From Thermoplasmatota archaeon (GTDB taxonomy: Archaea > Thermoplasmatota > Thermoplasmata > Lutacidiplasmatales > JAMCUS01): a DNA stretch of 64,000 nt. The DNA lies in NCBI GenBank assembly GCA_023379385.1, contig JAMCUS010000019.1, forward strand, positions 1-64,000, read 5' to 3'. The notes under the pieces were generated by a model. The model had not been told where the DNA came from. It was given only the letters and a program-made list of their open reading frames with translations, and made no database searches. Positions 10,633 through 18,141 of this stretch are shown here, in pieces. Numbering within the stretch: the first letter of the stretch is position 1; every line of letters starts with the position of its first letter. The position numbers and the translations under genes are program-made.

Positions 10633-12057
10633 ATGGTTTATAGAAATGATATAATTAATCTTTTTACTGATAATAAAATGGTACTGGATTCGGCAACGCT
10701 GGAATTCATAATGTCAAATAAGGATCCTGTTAAAATCAGCAAATATATAATTACATTTTATTCAGAAAAGAAGATTTTCAGAATAAGTATGAATTTGATA
10801 AACGTGCTATTCAGCAATTCTAACACAACTAAAAAATCTGTTGTTACCATAAAAAAGATATCCGATCAATCGACAGAAAGTAAAACTAAAAACAGTGCAA
10901 ATCTTTTCAGAGATTATTTTATAAACAGGTTCAAAAAAACGAAAAATTTGCTCTCTTTAAAGCAGTCCATGTCCGGTGCTACCAGCATAGCTAAGGCATT
11001 TAAACGTGATGGTGAGGTATCAATAATAGGCATGATCTATGATATCAAAGAATCCAGGAGTGAAAACAATAAGGAAGCAACCTATGTTATTGAGCTGGAG
11101 GATGATACTGGATTCATACGTGGATACGTCAATAAATCAATAATCGAAAAAAATCCGGTGACATTGGACGAAGTTATAGGAGTGATAGGGCATATAAATC
11201 CCCAAAAGAAATACATTACGATAAATAACATTATACAACCAGACATTCCACGCAATATGGAAAAGAAAAAGGGCAACAGAGACGTATCCATTGCATTCAT
11301 CTCCGATCTTCACGTAGGTTCCAAAAATTTTTTAAGAGATAAATGGAATGATCTATCCTCTTTCTTAGGTACTGAACATAGAATAAATAATGAAGATATA
11401 CGTATTGAATCATTATTTGTTGTCGGAGACCTCGTAGATGGCATCGGTGTTTATCCAGGACAGGAAGATGACATCGATATTGTAGATATAATGAAGCAAT
11501 ACGAAGAACTATCATATCTATTAAAAAAATTACCCAGCAATATTAACATATATATTTTACCGGGTAACCACGATATTGTCAGGGCTATAGAACCGCAACC
11601 CGAGTTGCCTGATAACCTAAAAGAGTTATTCAGTGAAAATGTGATATTCTTATCCAATCCGTCATATATAACGTATGACGGAGTGAACATTCTTTTATAT
11701 CACGGAAGAACATTTGATGATCTTGTTGGATCCCTGCCTAAAATGACTTATTCAACACCCACCTTTGGAATGAACTACATGCTAAAAACCAGGTCTCTCG
11801 TGCCTGTATACGGTGGTAAAACACCTATAAGCCCGGAATACGAGACATGGGACTTTATAGAAACTTTACCTGATATATTCGCTACAGGTCACATCCATTA
11901 CCATGAAATCGCAAGTGCATACAATATATCTTTGATTAATTCGTCTACATGGCAATCCCAGACAGCTTATCAAAGAATGCATAATTTCTCACCAATGCCG
12001 TGTATACTTACAGTCGTTAATCTGGCTACAAGAAGTATTTACTCCGAGCAGGTATAA
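10633..12057 (+). CDS. polB: DNA polymerase D small subunit (DP1, exonuclease)
   Basis: 474 residues. DP1 is the 3'-5' proofreading subunit of the euryarchaeal replicative polymerase D and pairs with the large subunit DP2, not seen here. An OB-like domain lies around residues 120-200 (VSIIGMIYDIKES). A calcineurin-like phosphoesterase domain runs from about 215 to the end with the metal-binding motifs ISDLHVGSKNF, VVGDLVDGIGVYPGQ, LPGNHDIVR, YHGRTFDD and ATGHIHYHE. All key Asp/His/Asn residues are present, so nuclease activity is expected. The weakly conserved N-terminal region is normal for the family. Presence of PolD supports a euryarchaeal host. Confidence 0.93.
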   Translation: MVYRNDIINLFTDNKMVLDSATLEFIMSNKDPVKISKYIITFYSEKKIFRISMNLINVLFSNSNTTKKSVVTIKKISDQSTESKTKNSANLFRDYFINRFKKTKNLLSLKQSMSGATSIAKAFKRDGEVSIIGMIYDIKESRSENNKEATYVIELEDDTGFIRGYVNKSIIEKNPVTLDEVIGVIGHINPQKKYITINNIIQPDIPRNMEKKKGNRDVSIAFISDLHVGSKNFLRDKWNDLSSFLGTEHRINNEDIRIESLFVVGDLVDGIGVYPGQEDDIDIVDIMKQYEELSYLLKKLPSNINIYILPGNHDIVRAIEPQPELPDNLKELFSENVIFLSNPSYITYDGVNILLYHGRTFDDLVGSLPKMTYSTPTFGMNYMLKTRSLVPVYGGKTPISPEYETWDFIETLPDIFATGHIHYHEIASAYNISLINSSTWQSQTAYQRMHNFSPMPCILTVVNLATRSIYSEQV

Positions 12058-12090
12058 TGTTTTGCAAAAAACATTACAAAGTTGTGTGAT

Positions 12091-12538
12091 ATGATTTGGT
12101 AAATTTTGTAAGGGGGTCTATTAACAGATGCCTTTACTAGCCTTATCAAACCTACTCATCTTTCATTATTTACATATCTGTTTATTGATTCATATGATTT
12201 GTGCATTGCTTTTATAGGGTCGTCCTTGTTCAAAAAAAGATACCATGTAAGTGAACGAATAATATTACTGGATATCAAACTATCATAACTTACGTTTTTA
12301 TTCCTGTTCCTCCGGTCATCCGTTTTTGAATCCTCTGCATACCTGTGTCCGGAAAAATTGTCCAACGAATCTAAGCCCATAGGAATAGATACGTCATAGA
12401 TCATTAAATAATTTTTCTCCTGTACTACGGGATTGCGTAGAAATAACATAGCAAAGAATACGATTATATCGTAAAGGAAATCAAACCTGACCTGGGTACG
12501 TTATTTACACAACCCCTTACAAAAATGTTAAATCATAT
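12091..12538. mobile_element. Small element with imperfect terminal inverted repeats
   Basis: The 546-bp gap between the PolD small-subunit gene and prefoldin is bounded by inverted repeats: ATATGATTT then TTTTGTAAGGGG at 12089-12115, and the complementary CCCCTTACAAAA then AAATCATAT at 12513-12538, with one small indel between the two blocks. They enclose about 450 bp including one possible reading frame (12156-12449, minus). The layout is that of a short insertion sequence, a MITE, or a decayed transposon. No target duplication is evident and no second copy is seen in this window. Confidence 0.45.
12156..12449 (-). CDS. Hypothetical protein within the inverted-repeat element
   Basis: 97-residue frame starting with ATG. 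The product is polar and charged with no signal peptide, membrane helix or motif I recognise. The middle (GHRYAEDSKTDDRRNRNKN) is strongly hydrophilic and the C-terminal half looks helical. No convincing ribosome-binding site was found. Its position, centred between inverted repeats at 12089-12115 and 12513-12538, suggests it is cargo or the relic of a mobile-element gene. It could also be chance. Confidence 0.35.
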   Translation of the reverse strand: MLFLRNPVVQEKNYLMIYDVSIPMGLDSLDNFSGHRYAEDSKTDDRRNRNKNVSYDSLISSNIIRSLTWYLFLNKDDPIKAMHKSYESINRYVNNER

Positions 12539-12552
12539 AAATAATATCTTCT

Positions 12553-12572
12553 ATAGCTACAAAAATAGCTAT
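12553..12572. promoter_or_regulatory. Palindrome upstream of prefoldin alpha
   Basis: ATAGCTA, six bases, then TAGCTAT: a perfect 7-bp inverted repeat 41 bp before the prefoldin start. It may be an operator or a 5'-UTR hairpin. An A/T-rich TATA-like stretch (ATATAAATAATA) lies just upstream at 12535-12546, so the palindrome would fall near the transcription start. Confidence 0.4.
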
Positions 12573-12612
12573 GGAATAGTATAGGATAATAAAAAGTAAA
12601 AAGGTGAATAAT

Positions 12613-13056
12613 ATGATGAATAACTCTGGTGGCGAGATAAAGCTTACAAAAGATGATATCAACAACATGCTGATGGAGATGGATGAATTAAAAAGGAGCA
12701 TAAATGCGTTAAATCAGGAAATAAAATTATTTGATACAATTATAAATGAAAACATGGAAGCTCTTGAGCTATTACACAAATTGAATGAAGGCAGTAATTT
12801 GAATGATATTTTGGTACCGATAGGTGGCGATGTATTTATTAATGCATCTATAACAGATGTTTCAAAGGTTGTAGTACATATAGGATCTCACGTATTTTCT
12901 GAAATAACACCTGGAAAGACAATTGAATTTATAGAAAAGAGGCTCGAGGCTTTGAATACCCAGAAATCTAAAGAACGTGGGCAATTGGCTGAAGTGGAAA
13001 ACAGGTATAACGATATGGCTCAGTTTATCCAGTCAATATCCCAGAGGAGTAGCTAA
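12613..13056 (+). CDS. pfdA: Prefoldin alpha subunit
   Basis: About 147 residues. Archaeal prefoldin is a hexamer (two alpha, four beta) that captures unfolded proteins with coiled-coil tentacles and hands them to the thermosome. The sequence has the expected plan: an N-terminal coiled coil (residues about 10-55), a central beta-hairpin region containing ILVPIGGDVFINASI and VVVHIGSHVFSE, and a C-terminal coiled coil (about 100-145). I chose ATG 12613 because AAGGTG precedes it. An in-frame GTG at 12604 overlaps that site. Its stop overlaps the ftsY start by one base (TAATG), so the two are translationally coupled. Confidence 0.93.
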   Translation: MMNNSGGEIKLTKDDINNMLMEMDELKRSINALNQEIKLFDTIINENMEALELLHKLNEGSNLNDILVPIGGDVFINASITDVSKVVVHIGSHVFSEITPGKTIEFIEKRLEALNTQKSKERGQLAEVENRYNDMAQFIQSISQRSS

Positions 13057-14018
13057 TGTTTGAAAAGCTAAAAAGTGGTTTAAAAAAGATAAAGAATTTT
13101 GTAGCCAGAGATACAAATGAGGATTCAGGCATATCCTCCACTGGTAATGCATCTAATGTTTTATCCAGCAAAATAGGTCTGAAGCTCAGTTCTGACATAA
13201 TTAACAAAGTTCTAGAGGATGTAGAAATAGAGCTTTTATCATCAGATGTAGCGTTAGAGGCAATCGAATCATTTAGAGACGACCTTAAAAAAGAGGTAGA
13301 AAACAGGAGAGTTTCACTAGGAAAAAGCAGGGAAGCTGTTATTGAATCTCTTTTCAGAGATACACTGCATAATGCTCTTAAAAAGAGAGAAATAGATTTT
13401 CTTGAGATGGTTAAATCGCTACCAAGACCTGTTTCCATAATGTTTGTAGGCATAAATGGTTCTGGAAAAACAACCACTATTGCTAAAGTTGCAAAATTTT
13501 TAAAGGATAATGGTTTCTCCTCTGTTATAGCTGCTGGGGATACTTTCAGGGCCGGAGCTATAGAGCAGATATCGATACACGGTGAAAGAATTGGTGTCAG
13601 AGTTATAAAACATGACTTTGGTGCAGATCCAGCAGCCGTAGCATATGATGCGGTAGAGCATGCTAAAGCGAAAAGGAGGGATTTTGTTCTTATAGATACT
13701 GCTGGTAGAATGCATACAAATGTAAATCTTATGGATGAAATGAAAAAAATAAAAAGAGTGGTCAATCCAACACTTATCATATGGGTTGGGGATTCTCTAA
13801 ATGGAAATGATATTATAAATCAGGTCAGAGATTTTGATAAGGTTATTGGGGTCTCAGGAACTATCCTGACAAAAGTAGATGTAGATGTAAAAGGTGGCGC
13901 TATTCTATCTGTTGCATATGCAATCGAAAAACCAATCTACTTCTTAGGCATGGGGCAGGAATATAATGAATTTCTTCCCTTTAGGGCACAATGGCTTATG
14001 AATGCATTGTATTCGTGA
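13056..14018 (+). CDS. ftsY: Signal recognition particle receptor FtsY
   Basis: 320 residues. FtsY is the membrane-associated SRP receptor, a GTPase that docks SRP-ribosome complexes at the translocon. An N-terminal helical bundle covers residues 1-120. The G domain shows GINGSGKTTTIAKVA (P-loop, near 132), AAGDTFRAGAIEQI, DTAGRMHTNVNLMDEM (G3), TKVDVDVKGGA (G4) and FLGMGQEYNEFLPF at the C-terminus. There is no long acidic N-terminal domain, as is usual in archaea. The start overlaps the prefoldin stop and follows AGAGGAG. The pfdA-ftsY pairing links two nascent-protein handling genes. Confidence 0.95.
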   Translation: MFEKLKSGLKKIKNFVARDTNEDSGISSTGNASNVLSSKIGLKLSSDIINKVLEDVEIELLSSDVALEAIESFRDDLKKEVENRRVSLGKSREAVIESLFRDTLHNALKKREIDFLEMVKSLPRPVSIMFVGINGSGKTTTIAKVAKFLKDNGFSSVIAAGDTFRAGAIEQISIHGERIGVRVIKHDFGADPAAVAYDAVEHAKAKRRDFVLIDTAGRMHTNVNLMDEMKKIKRVVNPTLIIWVGDSLNGNDIINQVRDFDKVIGVSGTILTKVDVDVKGGAILSVAYAIEKPIYFLGMGQEYNEFLPFRAQWLMNALYS

Positions 14019-14160
14019 ACTGCACTTCAGCTAAAAACCATAGAAATTGTCTGCATAATTCCGATTGAGATTCCAAAATACTGGTAATAAAATCACCTGA
14101 ATTTGTAAATCCTAATCATGCAAATATTATATAGTTTAAATGTATATAAACATTTATGGT

Positions 14161-14214
14161 TGTGGAAGTCTGTGTGTCTCCACCCTAAAGATAGGAGTTT
14201 TACTGTTTTCCACA
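14161..14214. other. Hairpin-forming intergenic sequence upstream of the TrmJ-like gene
   Basis: TGTGGAA at 14161 pairs with TTCCACA at 14208, with an internal segment containing CCACCCTAAAGATAGGAG. It lies 40 bp before the trmJ-like start and may be a 5'-UTR hairpin or the end of a decayed IS605-type element. A similar TTGTGGAAGTCTG occurs at about 63074, next to the broken tnpB. Nothing decides between these readings. Confidence 0.3.
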
Positions 14215-14254
14215 TAACCTACACTGCTGTAAACCTGAAATTGGAGGCTTAATA

Positions 14255-14983
14255 ATGATAAAATACAGAGTTGTTCTTGTAAGACCTACGTATGAAGGCA
14301 ATATCGGTGCAGTTGCAAGGGCAATGATGAATTTTGGATTTTCTGAGCTTATTATTGTATCCAGTCAATGTGAAATAGGACTGGAGGCCAGGCAGAGAGC
14401 TATGCATGCATATCCTATATTAAAAAAGGCAAAGATGGTTACAGAACTTAAAGAGGCTACAGATAATGTAGATATTGTTATTGGTACAACTGGTGTTGAC
14501 TCGTCTAGCAGGAGAAATATATCACGGCAATCAATGGACCCAAGATTTTTTGCTATGTTGAGTAGCCGAATAAATGGAAAAGGCGCCCTTTTATTTGGCT
14601 CAGAGGCAGACGGACTATTGAATACAGAAATTAATCAGTGTGATTTTGTATTGACAATTCCTGCAGATCCTATCTATCCAATACTCAATCTATCTCATGC
14701 TGTTGCATTAATACTGTATGAACTATACACCGCAACTGGTAATAGATCTGTAAAGTCTATAAAAAATAAAGAGAAAATGAATGGTACCATACTCCATATA
14801 TTGTATGACTACATTGATAAATTACTTGATGATATAAACTACCCGTTACATAGGCGATATAAAATATCTATGCAGCTGAAAAGAATTATTGCAAAATCAT
14901 GGCCTACTGAATCAGATACACAGGCTTTACTGGGAGTTATAAAAAAAACAACACGGGCAATAGAAAAACAAAAAGCAAAATAA
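14255..14983 (+). CDS. SPOUT-family RNA 2'-O-methyltransferase (TrmJ-like)
   Basis: 242 residues. The archaeal TrmJ group methylates ribose 2'-OH of tRNA, typically at position 32, using SAM. The N-terminal SpoU/TrmH knot domain shows VVLVRPTYEGNIGAVARAM (motif 1, Asn and Arg conserved), GALLFGSEADGLLNTEI (motif 2) and LTIPADPIYPILNLSHAVA (motif 3), the last two forming the deep trefoil knot that binds SAM. A helical C-terminal extension from about residue 165 fits TrmJ rather than TrmH. GGAGG lies about 6 bases before the ATG. Exact target nucleotide is inferred only from family resemblance. Confidence 0.88.
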   Translation: MIKYRVVLVRPTYEGNIGAVARAMMNFGFSELIIVSSQCEIGLEARQRAMHAYPILKKAKMVTELKEATDNVDIVIGTTGVDSSSRRNISRQSMDPRFFAMLSSRINGKGALLFGSEADGLLNTEINQCDFVLTIPADPIYPILNLSHAVALILYELYTATGNRSVKSIKNKEKMNGTILHILYDYIDKLLDDINYPLHRRYKISMQLKRIIAKSWPTESDTQALLGVIKKTTRAIEKQKAK

Positions 14984-15181
14984 AATATATACAATGAAGG
15001 CAAATAAATTTATAAATCTTTTACTGGTCATGAATATTAAAAGAATAAATTATTTATAAATTAAGTAATATTTAAATAGTTTATCACAGCAAGCGGGAAG
15101 ATCAATCCATTTCGCAAATTAGAGGATGAACGTGAGCAAAAGTTCATATCACATTATGCACTTCTTATATTAATCCCTAAT

Positions 15182-15301
15182 TCTGTAAAAAAGCCTGTAG
15201 ATGCTCTGACCTCTACTCAAATAGACGAGCAAGTCGGAACGATGAAGCAGGAAGCTCCTATGGTTTTGCTGGGGAGAGGGTGTCACGAATATAGCTATTA
15301 A
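15182..15301 (+). pseudogene. TnpB (IS605/IS1341) C-terminal relic
   Basis: The frame ending in TAA at 15301 encodes PVDALTSTQIDEQVGTMKQE, a recognisable TnpB C-terminal tail of archaeal IS605-family elements, followed by about 14 more residues. No RuvC or zinc-finger part remains upstream. It is the only recognisable content of the 362-bp gap between the TrmJ-like gene and the permease. The right end of such elements encodes the scaffold of the TnpB guide RNA, so a transcribed fragment is conceivable. Another relic at 45449-45571 shares the GAAGCAGGAAGCT core. Confidence 0.65.
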
Positions 15302-15345
15302 GATCAAGATTTGATGTTGATCCACACTAAAAGAGGGTTGCAATT

Positions 15346-16728
15346 ATGGTTAAGGAAGAACATGAACTGCATTTAAAAAATAAAAAGGGTAAATCTCATC
15401 CATTATGGCTTCTTGTTTTTCAAAACATTTCTCAAATTGCACCTGCTGGCTCAATGGCTGCTTTGATGACTGGCACTGCGTTATTTTCTCTGGGGATGTT
15501 ACCTGTAGCGTATCTATTTGCACTTCTTCTTACTGTTATAATGGCGTATGCGCCCTATCAATTTTCCAAGCGTAATAATTCTTCGGGTGCGTATTATTCG
15601 TATGTGAGTGATTCTATATCCAAAAAAATGGGCGTTATAACAGGACATCTTTATATTTTATATCAAATATTCAATATTGCATTTATACCCATATTCTTCA
15701 CTATTTTTATGAAAAGTACAATATATCTATTCACATCATACACAATTCCTGATTATCTTATTTATCTGTTACTGATGGTTCCTTATGTAATTACCTTTGT
15801 AATAGCCTATTCAGGAATAAAAATATCGTTAGCATATTCTATTTATGGTGGTGTTATTGAACTAGCAATTTTAATCATTGCAGGGATTCTTTTTATTACC
15901 CATCCCGCTACAACTGGGAACAATATACCCTATTCTATAAATATGACTCCATTATTCTTTATAGCTGTTGTATTTGCGTCATTATCTTTTGCAGGATATG
16001 GGTCGTCGTTACCGATCGGGGAGAGCATAAAATCAACAGGCAATGAGTTATCCAAATCCGTAATAATATCGATTCTTATAGCAGGCCTGGTTTTTATATT
16101 TATAGCAGCTGCCCTTACGATCGGATGGGGGTTAAACAATATGAAATCCTTCGGCACCCAGATAATACCAGGTATTATCCTCTCATATAGAATTGCAGGA
16201 CCTTACTTCACATTTTTGTTGTTCATGGTTGTAATAAACAGTGGAATTCTGGCACAGCTGGCTATGACCAATGCTCTTGCACGCGTAATATCTGATATGT
16301 CCAATAAAGGTGCACTATCACCATACCTGAGTATAAAAGATAAAAATGGTACACCTGTAAAATCAATACGAATCGTTGTGATATGCGCTATAGCTATATC
16401 TGTTACATCTCTATTGTTATTAGGTCCATTAACTGCATTTGTAATTCTTGCAATTACTGCATCCATTGCTAATCTTCTTATTCACTCTATTACCAATACT
16501 GGCTTACTATTTTTTTACAATAAATTAAAGAAAAAATTCTTTGCAGTGGACCATCTGTTTCCAATAACCTCTACAGTTTTTGCAGTAATTACAATCGCAG
16601 TATCTATGGTTGTTCTGTATCCTTATGAAATACCACCCCTCCTGATCCTCGGATACATTTCAATAATTTACTACAGGTATTCCAGAAGCCAAAAAAATAA
16701 TAAAATTAATAATTTAATCACTGGCTAA
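15346..16728 (+). CDS. APC-superfamily amino-acid permease
   Basis: 460-residue integral membrane protein with about 12 predicted transmembrane segments. The N-terminal region has the APC hallmark of an unwound first helix rich in small residues (NISQIAPAGSMAALMTG near residue 27), then NSSGAYYSYVSDSISKKMG, a typical loop of the amino acid-polyamine-organocation family, and GYGSSLPIGESIKSTGNELSKS in the helix-6 region. It should import amino acids with protons. It converges on the glutamate dehydrogenase gene with an 11-bp 3' overlap, fitting amino-acid catabolism. AGAGGGTTGCAATT precedes the ATG. Substrate is not determinable. Confidence 0.88.
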   Translation: MVKEEHELHLKNKKGKSHPLWLLVFQNISQIAPAGSMAALMTGTALFSLGMLPVAYLFALLLTVIMAYAPYQFSKRNNSSGAYYSYVSDSISKKMGVITGHLYILYQIFNIAFIPIFFTIFMKSTIYLFTSYTIPDYLIYLLLMVPYVITFVIAYSGIKISLAYSIYGGVIELAILIIAGILFITHPATTGNNIPYSINMTPLFFIAVVFASLSFAGYGSSLPIGESIKSTGNELSKSVIISILIAGLVFIFIAAALTIGWGLNNMKSFGTQIIPGIILSYRIAGPYFTFLLFMVVINSGILAQLAMTNALARVISDMSNKGALSPYLSIKDKNGTPVKSIRIVVICAIAISVTSLLLLGPLTAFVILAITASIANLLIHSITNTGLLFFYNKLKKKFFAVDHLFPITSTVFAVITIAVSMVVLYPYEIPPLLILGYISIIYYRYSRSQKNNKINNLITG

Positions 16729-17857
16729 ACAGATCGCTTATATATGCAATAAAATGTTCAATGGTTTTATCCCTTTCAAACAGACTTTTTAACCTTTTTC
16801 TGTTTTTTATTGCATCGTTTATTGCGATTTCAATAGGCAATTTATTACCCGTTCTAGATCTCTTCAGAAGATCATACGTTCTGCTGTATATCATATCTGT
16901 TATTATTGTTTTCCATTTGCCTTTATCAATGGCAGTTCTTGCAAGTACTTCATAAAGCAAGCCACCTGCGTTAACGACGAAATCTGGAATGTATGTAGAT
17001 CCAGTTAAATGATAGATTTTGACAGCATCGTAGGTGAAGGGAACATTTGCGACAGGAATTGCAACCCCTGCCCTGATCGTTTTAACATTTTCAGCATTCA
17101 CCATATGAACTCCTGTTCCAGGGATAATAAGCTTTCCTTTCATAGCATAAAGATCAGACGGCGGGTGTATCTGGTAATTCGTATGTATAATAAAACTATC
17201 ATTGTATTGTTCTTTTAATCTGGATAGTGACGGTATATCAATACCGTTTTCATCATATATAGAGCCATGGACTGTAGATATTCCAACAACTCTATATCCG
17301 TTGTTATGAAGGAGCATGGCTATGGATTCTCCCATCTTTCCAAAACCATCTATCAGCACCGATTCCTTGAGGTCCTCTGAGCCATAAAAATCTGTATACG
17401 ATTCAATAGCGCTCATAATTCCATAGCATGTTAAATTTACCTCATTACCTGCCCGTCTATGTAGCGGAGAATTAACCGTTCCGTCACCATTAACCATTTT
17501 TATATCATTTTCATCGGTATTCATATCTGTGGCAGGTATATATTCCAGAGTTCTTATTTCAGAGGCCAGTGCTTCTCCCAGCCACTTTAGAATCTCTTTT
17601 TTTGAGCGGTTGGCTGCATCCAATCTAATTCCACATTTTGCACCTCCTACAGGTATTTCGTAAAAAGTAGTTTTTAAATTCATTGCATGTGCTAAAATTC
17701 CAATTTCCTCTTCTGTAACATCCTTATTCAATCTTATCCCACCACCATTTATTCCCACTATCGTATCATGAATTATAACAAATGATCTGACGCCCAATTT
17801 GTTATTATACAAAATAATTTTTTTTAATGGTTCTTCAACGATATTGTAAATGGTCAT
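16718..17857 (-). CDS. Glu/Leu/Phe/Val dehydrogenase family protein (probable glutamate dehydrogenase)
   Basis: 379 residues, slightly shorter than usual (about 410-420). Oxidative deamination of glutamate to 2-oxoglutarate with NAD(P)+ is the likely reaction. The substrate domain shows GGGIRLNKDVTEEE, MNLKTTFYEIPVGGAKCGI (the two Lys of the active site, with a Cys replacing the usual Gly of GGAKGG) and IPATDMNTDENDI. The Rossmann domain has LIDGFGKMGESIAMLLHNNG near residue 170, then VPFTYD and FVVNAGGLLYEV. The VPFTYD segment, where family members usually have a different loop, leaves leucine or phenylalanine dehydrogenase possible. It converges with the amino-acid permease. Confidence 0.82.
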   Translation of the reverse strand: MTIYNIVEEPLKKIILYNNKLGVRSFVIIHDTIVGINGGGIRLNKDVTEEEIGILAHAMNLKTTFYEIPVGGAKCGIRLDAANRSKKEILKWLGEALASEIRTLEYIPATDMNTDENDIKMVNGDGTVNSPLHRRAGNEVNLTCYGIMSAIESYTDFYGSEDLKESVLIDGFGKMGESIAMLLHNNGYRVVGISTVHGSIYDENGIDIPSLSRLKEQYNDSFIIHTNYQIHPPSDLYAMKGKLIIPGTGVHMVNAENVKTIRAGVAIPVANVPFTYDAVKIYHLTGSTYIPDFVVNAGGLLYEVLARTAIDKGKWKTIITDMIYSRTYDLLKRSRTGNKLPIEIAINDAIKNRKRLKSLFERDKTIEHFIAYISDLFSQ

Positions 17858-17977
17858 TGAAAATGCATTGTTTTATATCTATTAAAGATTAATTATTCTC
17901 TACTCGTATGCCCGTGACAACTGAATCTGTTTAATAATTATAAAACAATTTAATTTTTACAAAGTTTCAAAAAATTT

Positions 17978-17994
17978 AATGGTGTGACACCATT
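17978..17994. promoter_or_regulatory. 17-bp perfect palindrome (AATGGTGTGACACCATT)
   Basis: Two 8-bp arms around a single G, in the 284-bp divergent space between glutamate dehydrogenase (minus) and the sedolisin gene (plus). A second looser inverted pair, TTGGTA...TACCAA, follows at 17995-18026. The position about 100 bp upstream of the sedolisin TATA box, between two peptide/amino-acid catabolic genes, suits a regulator site. A transcription terminator role is less likely because both genes point away. Confidence 0.5.
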
Positions 17995-18094
17995 TTGGTA
18001 CTATTCACATTTATGCATCATACCAATTTTACTTTTGTTACGTAAAAAATGAATTAATAGGTATGGTCATCATAAATTCAATAAAACCATTTAA

Positions 18095-18102
18095 TTTATA
18101 TA
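18095..18102 (+). promoter_or_regulatory. TATA box of the sedolisin gene
   Basis: TTTATATA at 18095-18102 lies about 40 bp before the ATG and would place the transcript start near 18125, giving a short leader that contains GAGGGA. The purine-rich BRE-like AAACC precedes it. Confidence 0.5.
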
Positions 18103-18141
18103 TTGATATTATATACATAAACTAATCAGAGGGAATTTTAA

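Noticed and set aside
13025-13780. 251-residue minus-strand frame opposite ftsY
   Set aside because: Antisense shadow of a clear FtsY coding region.
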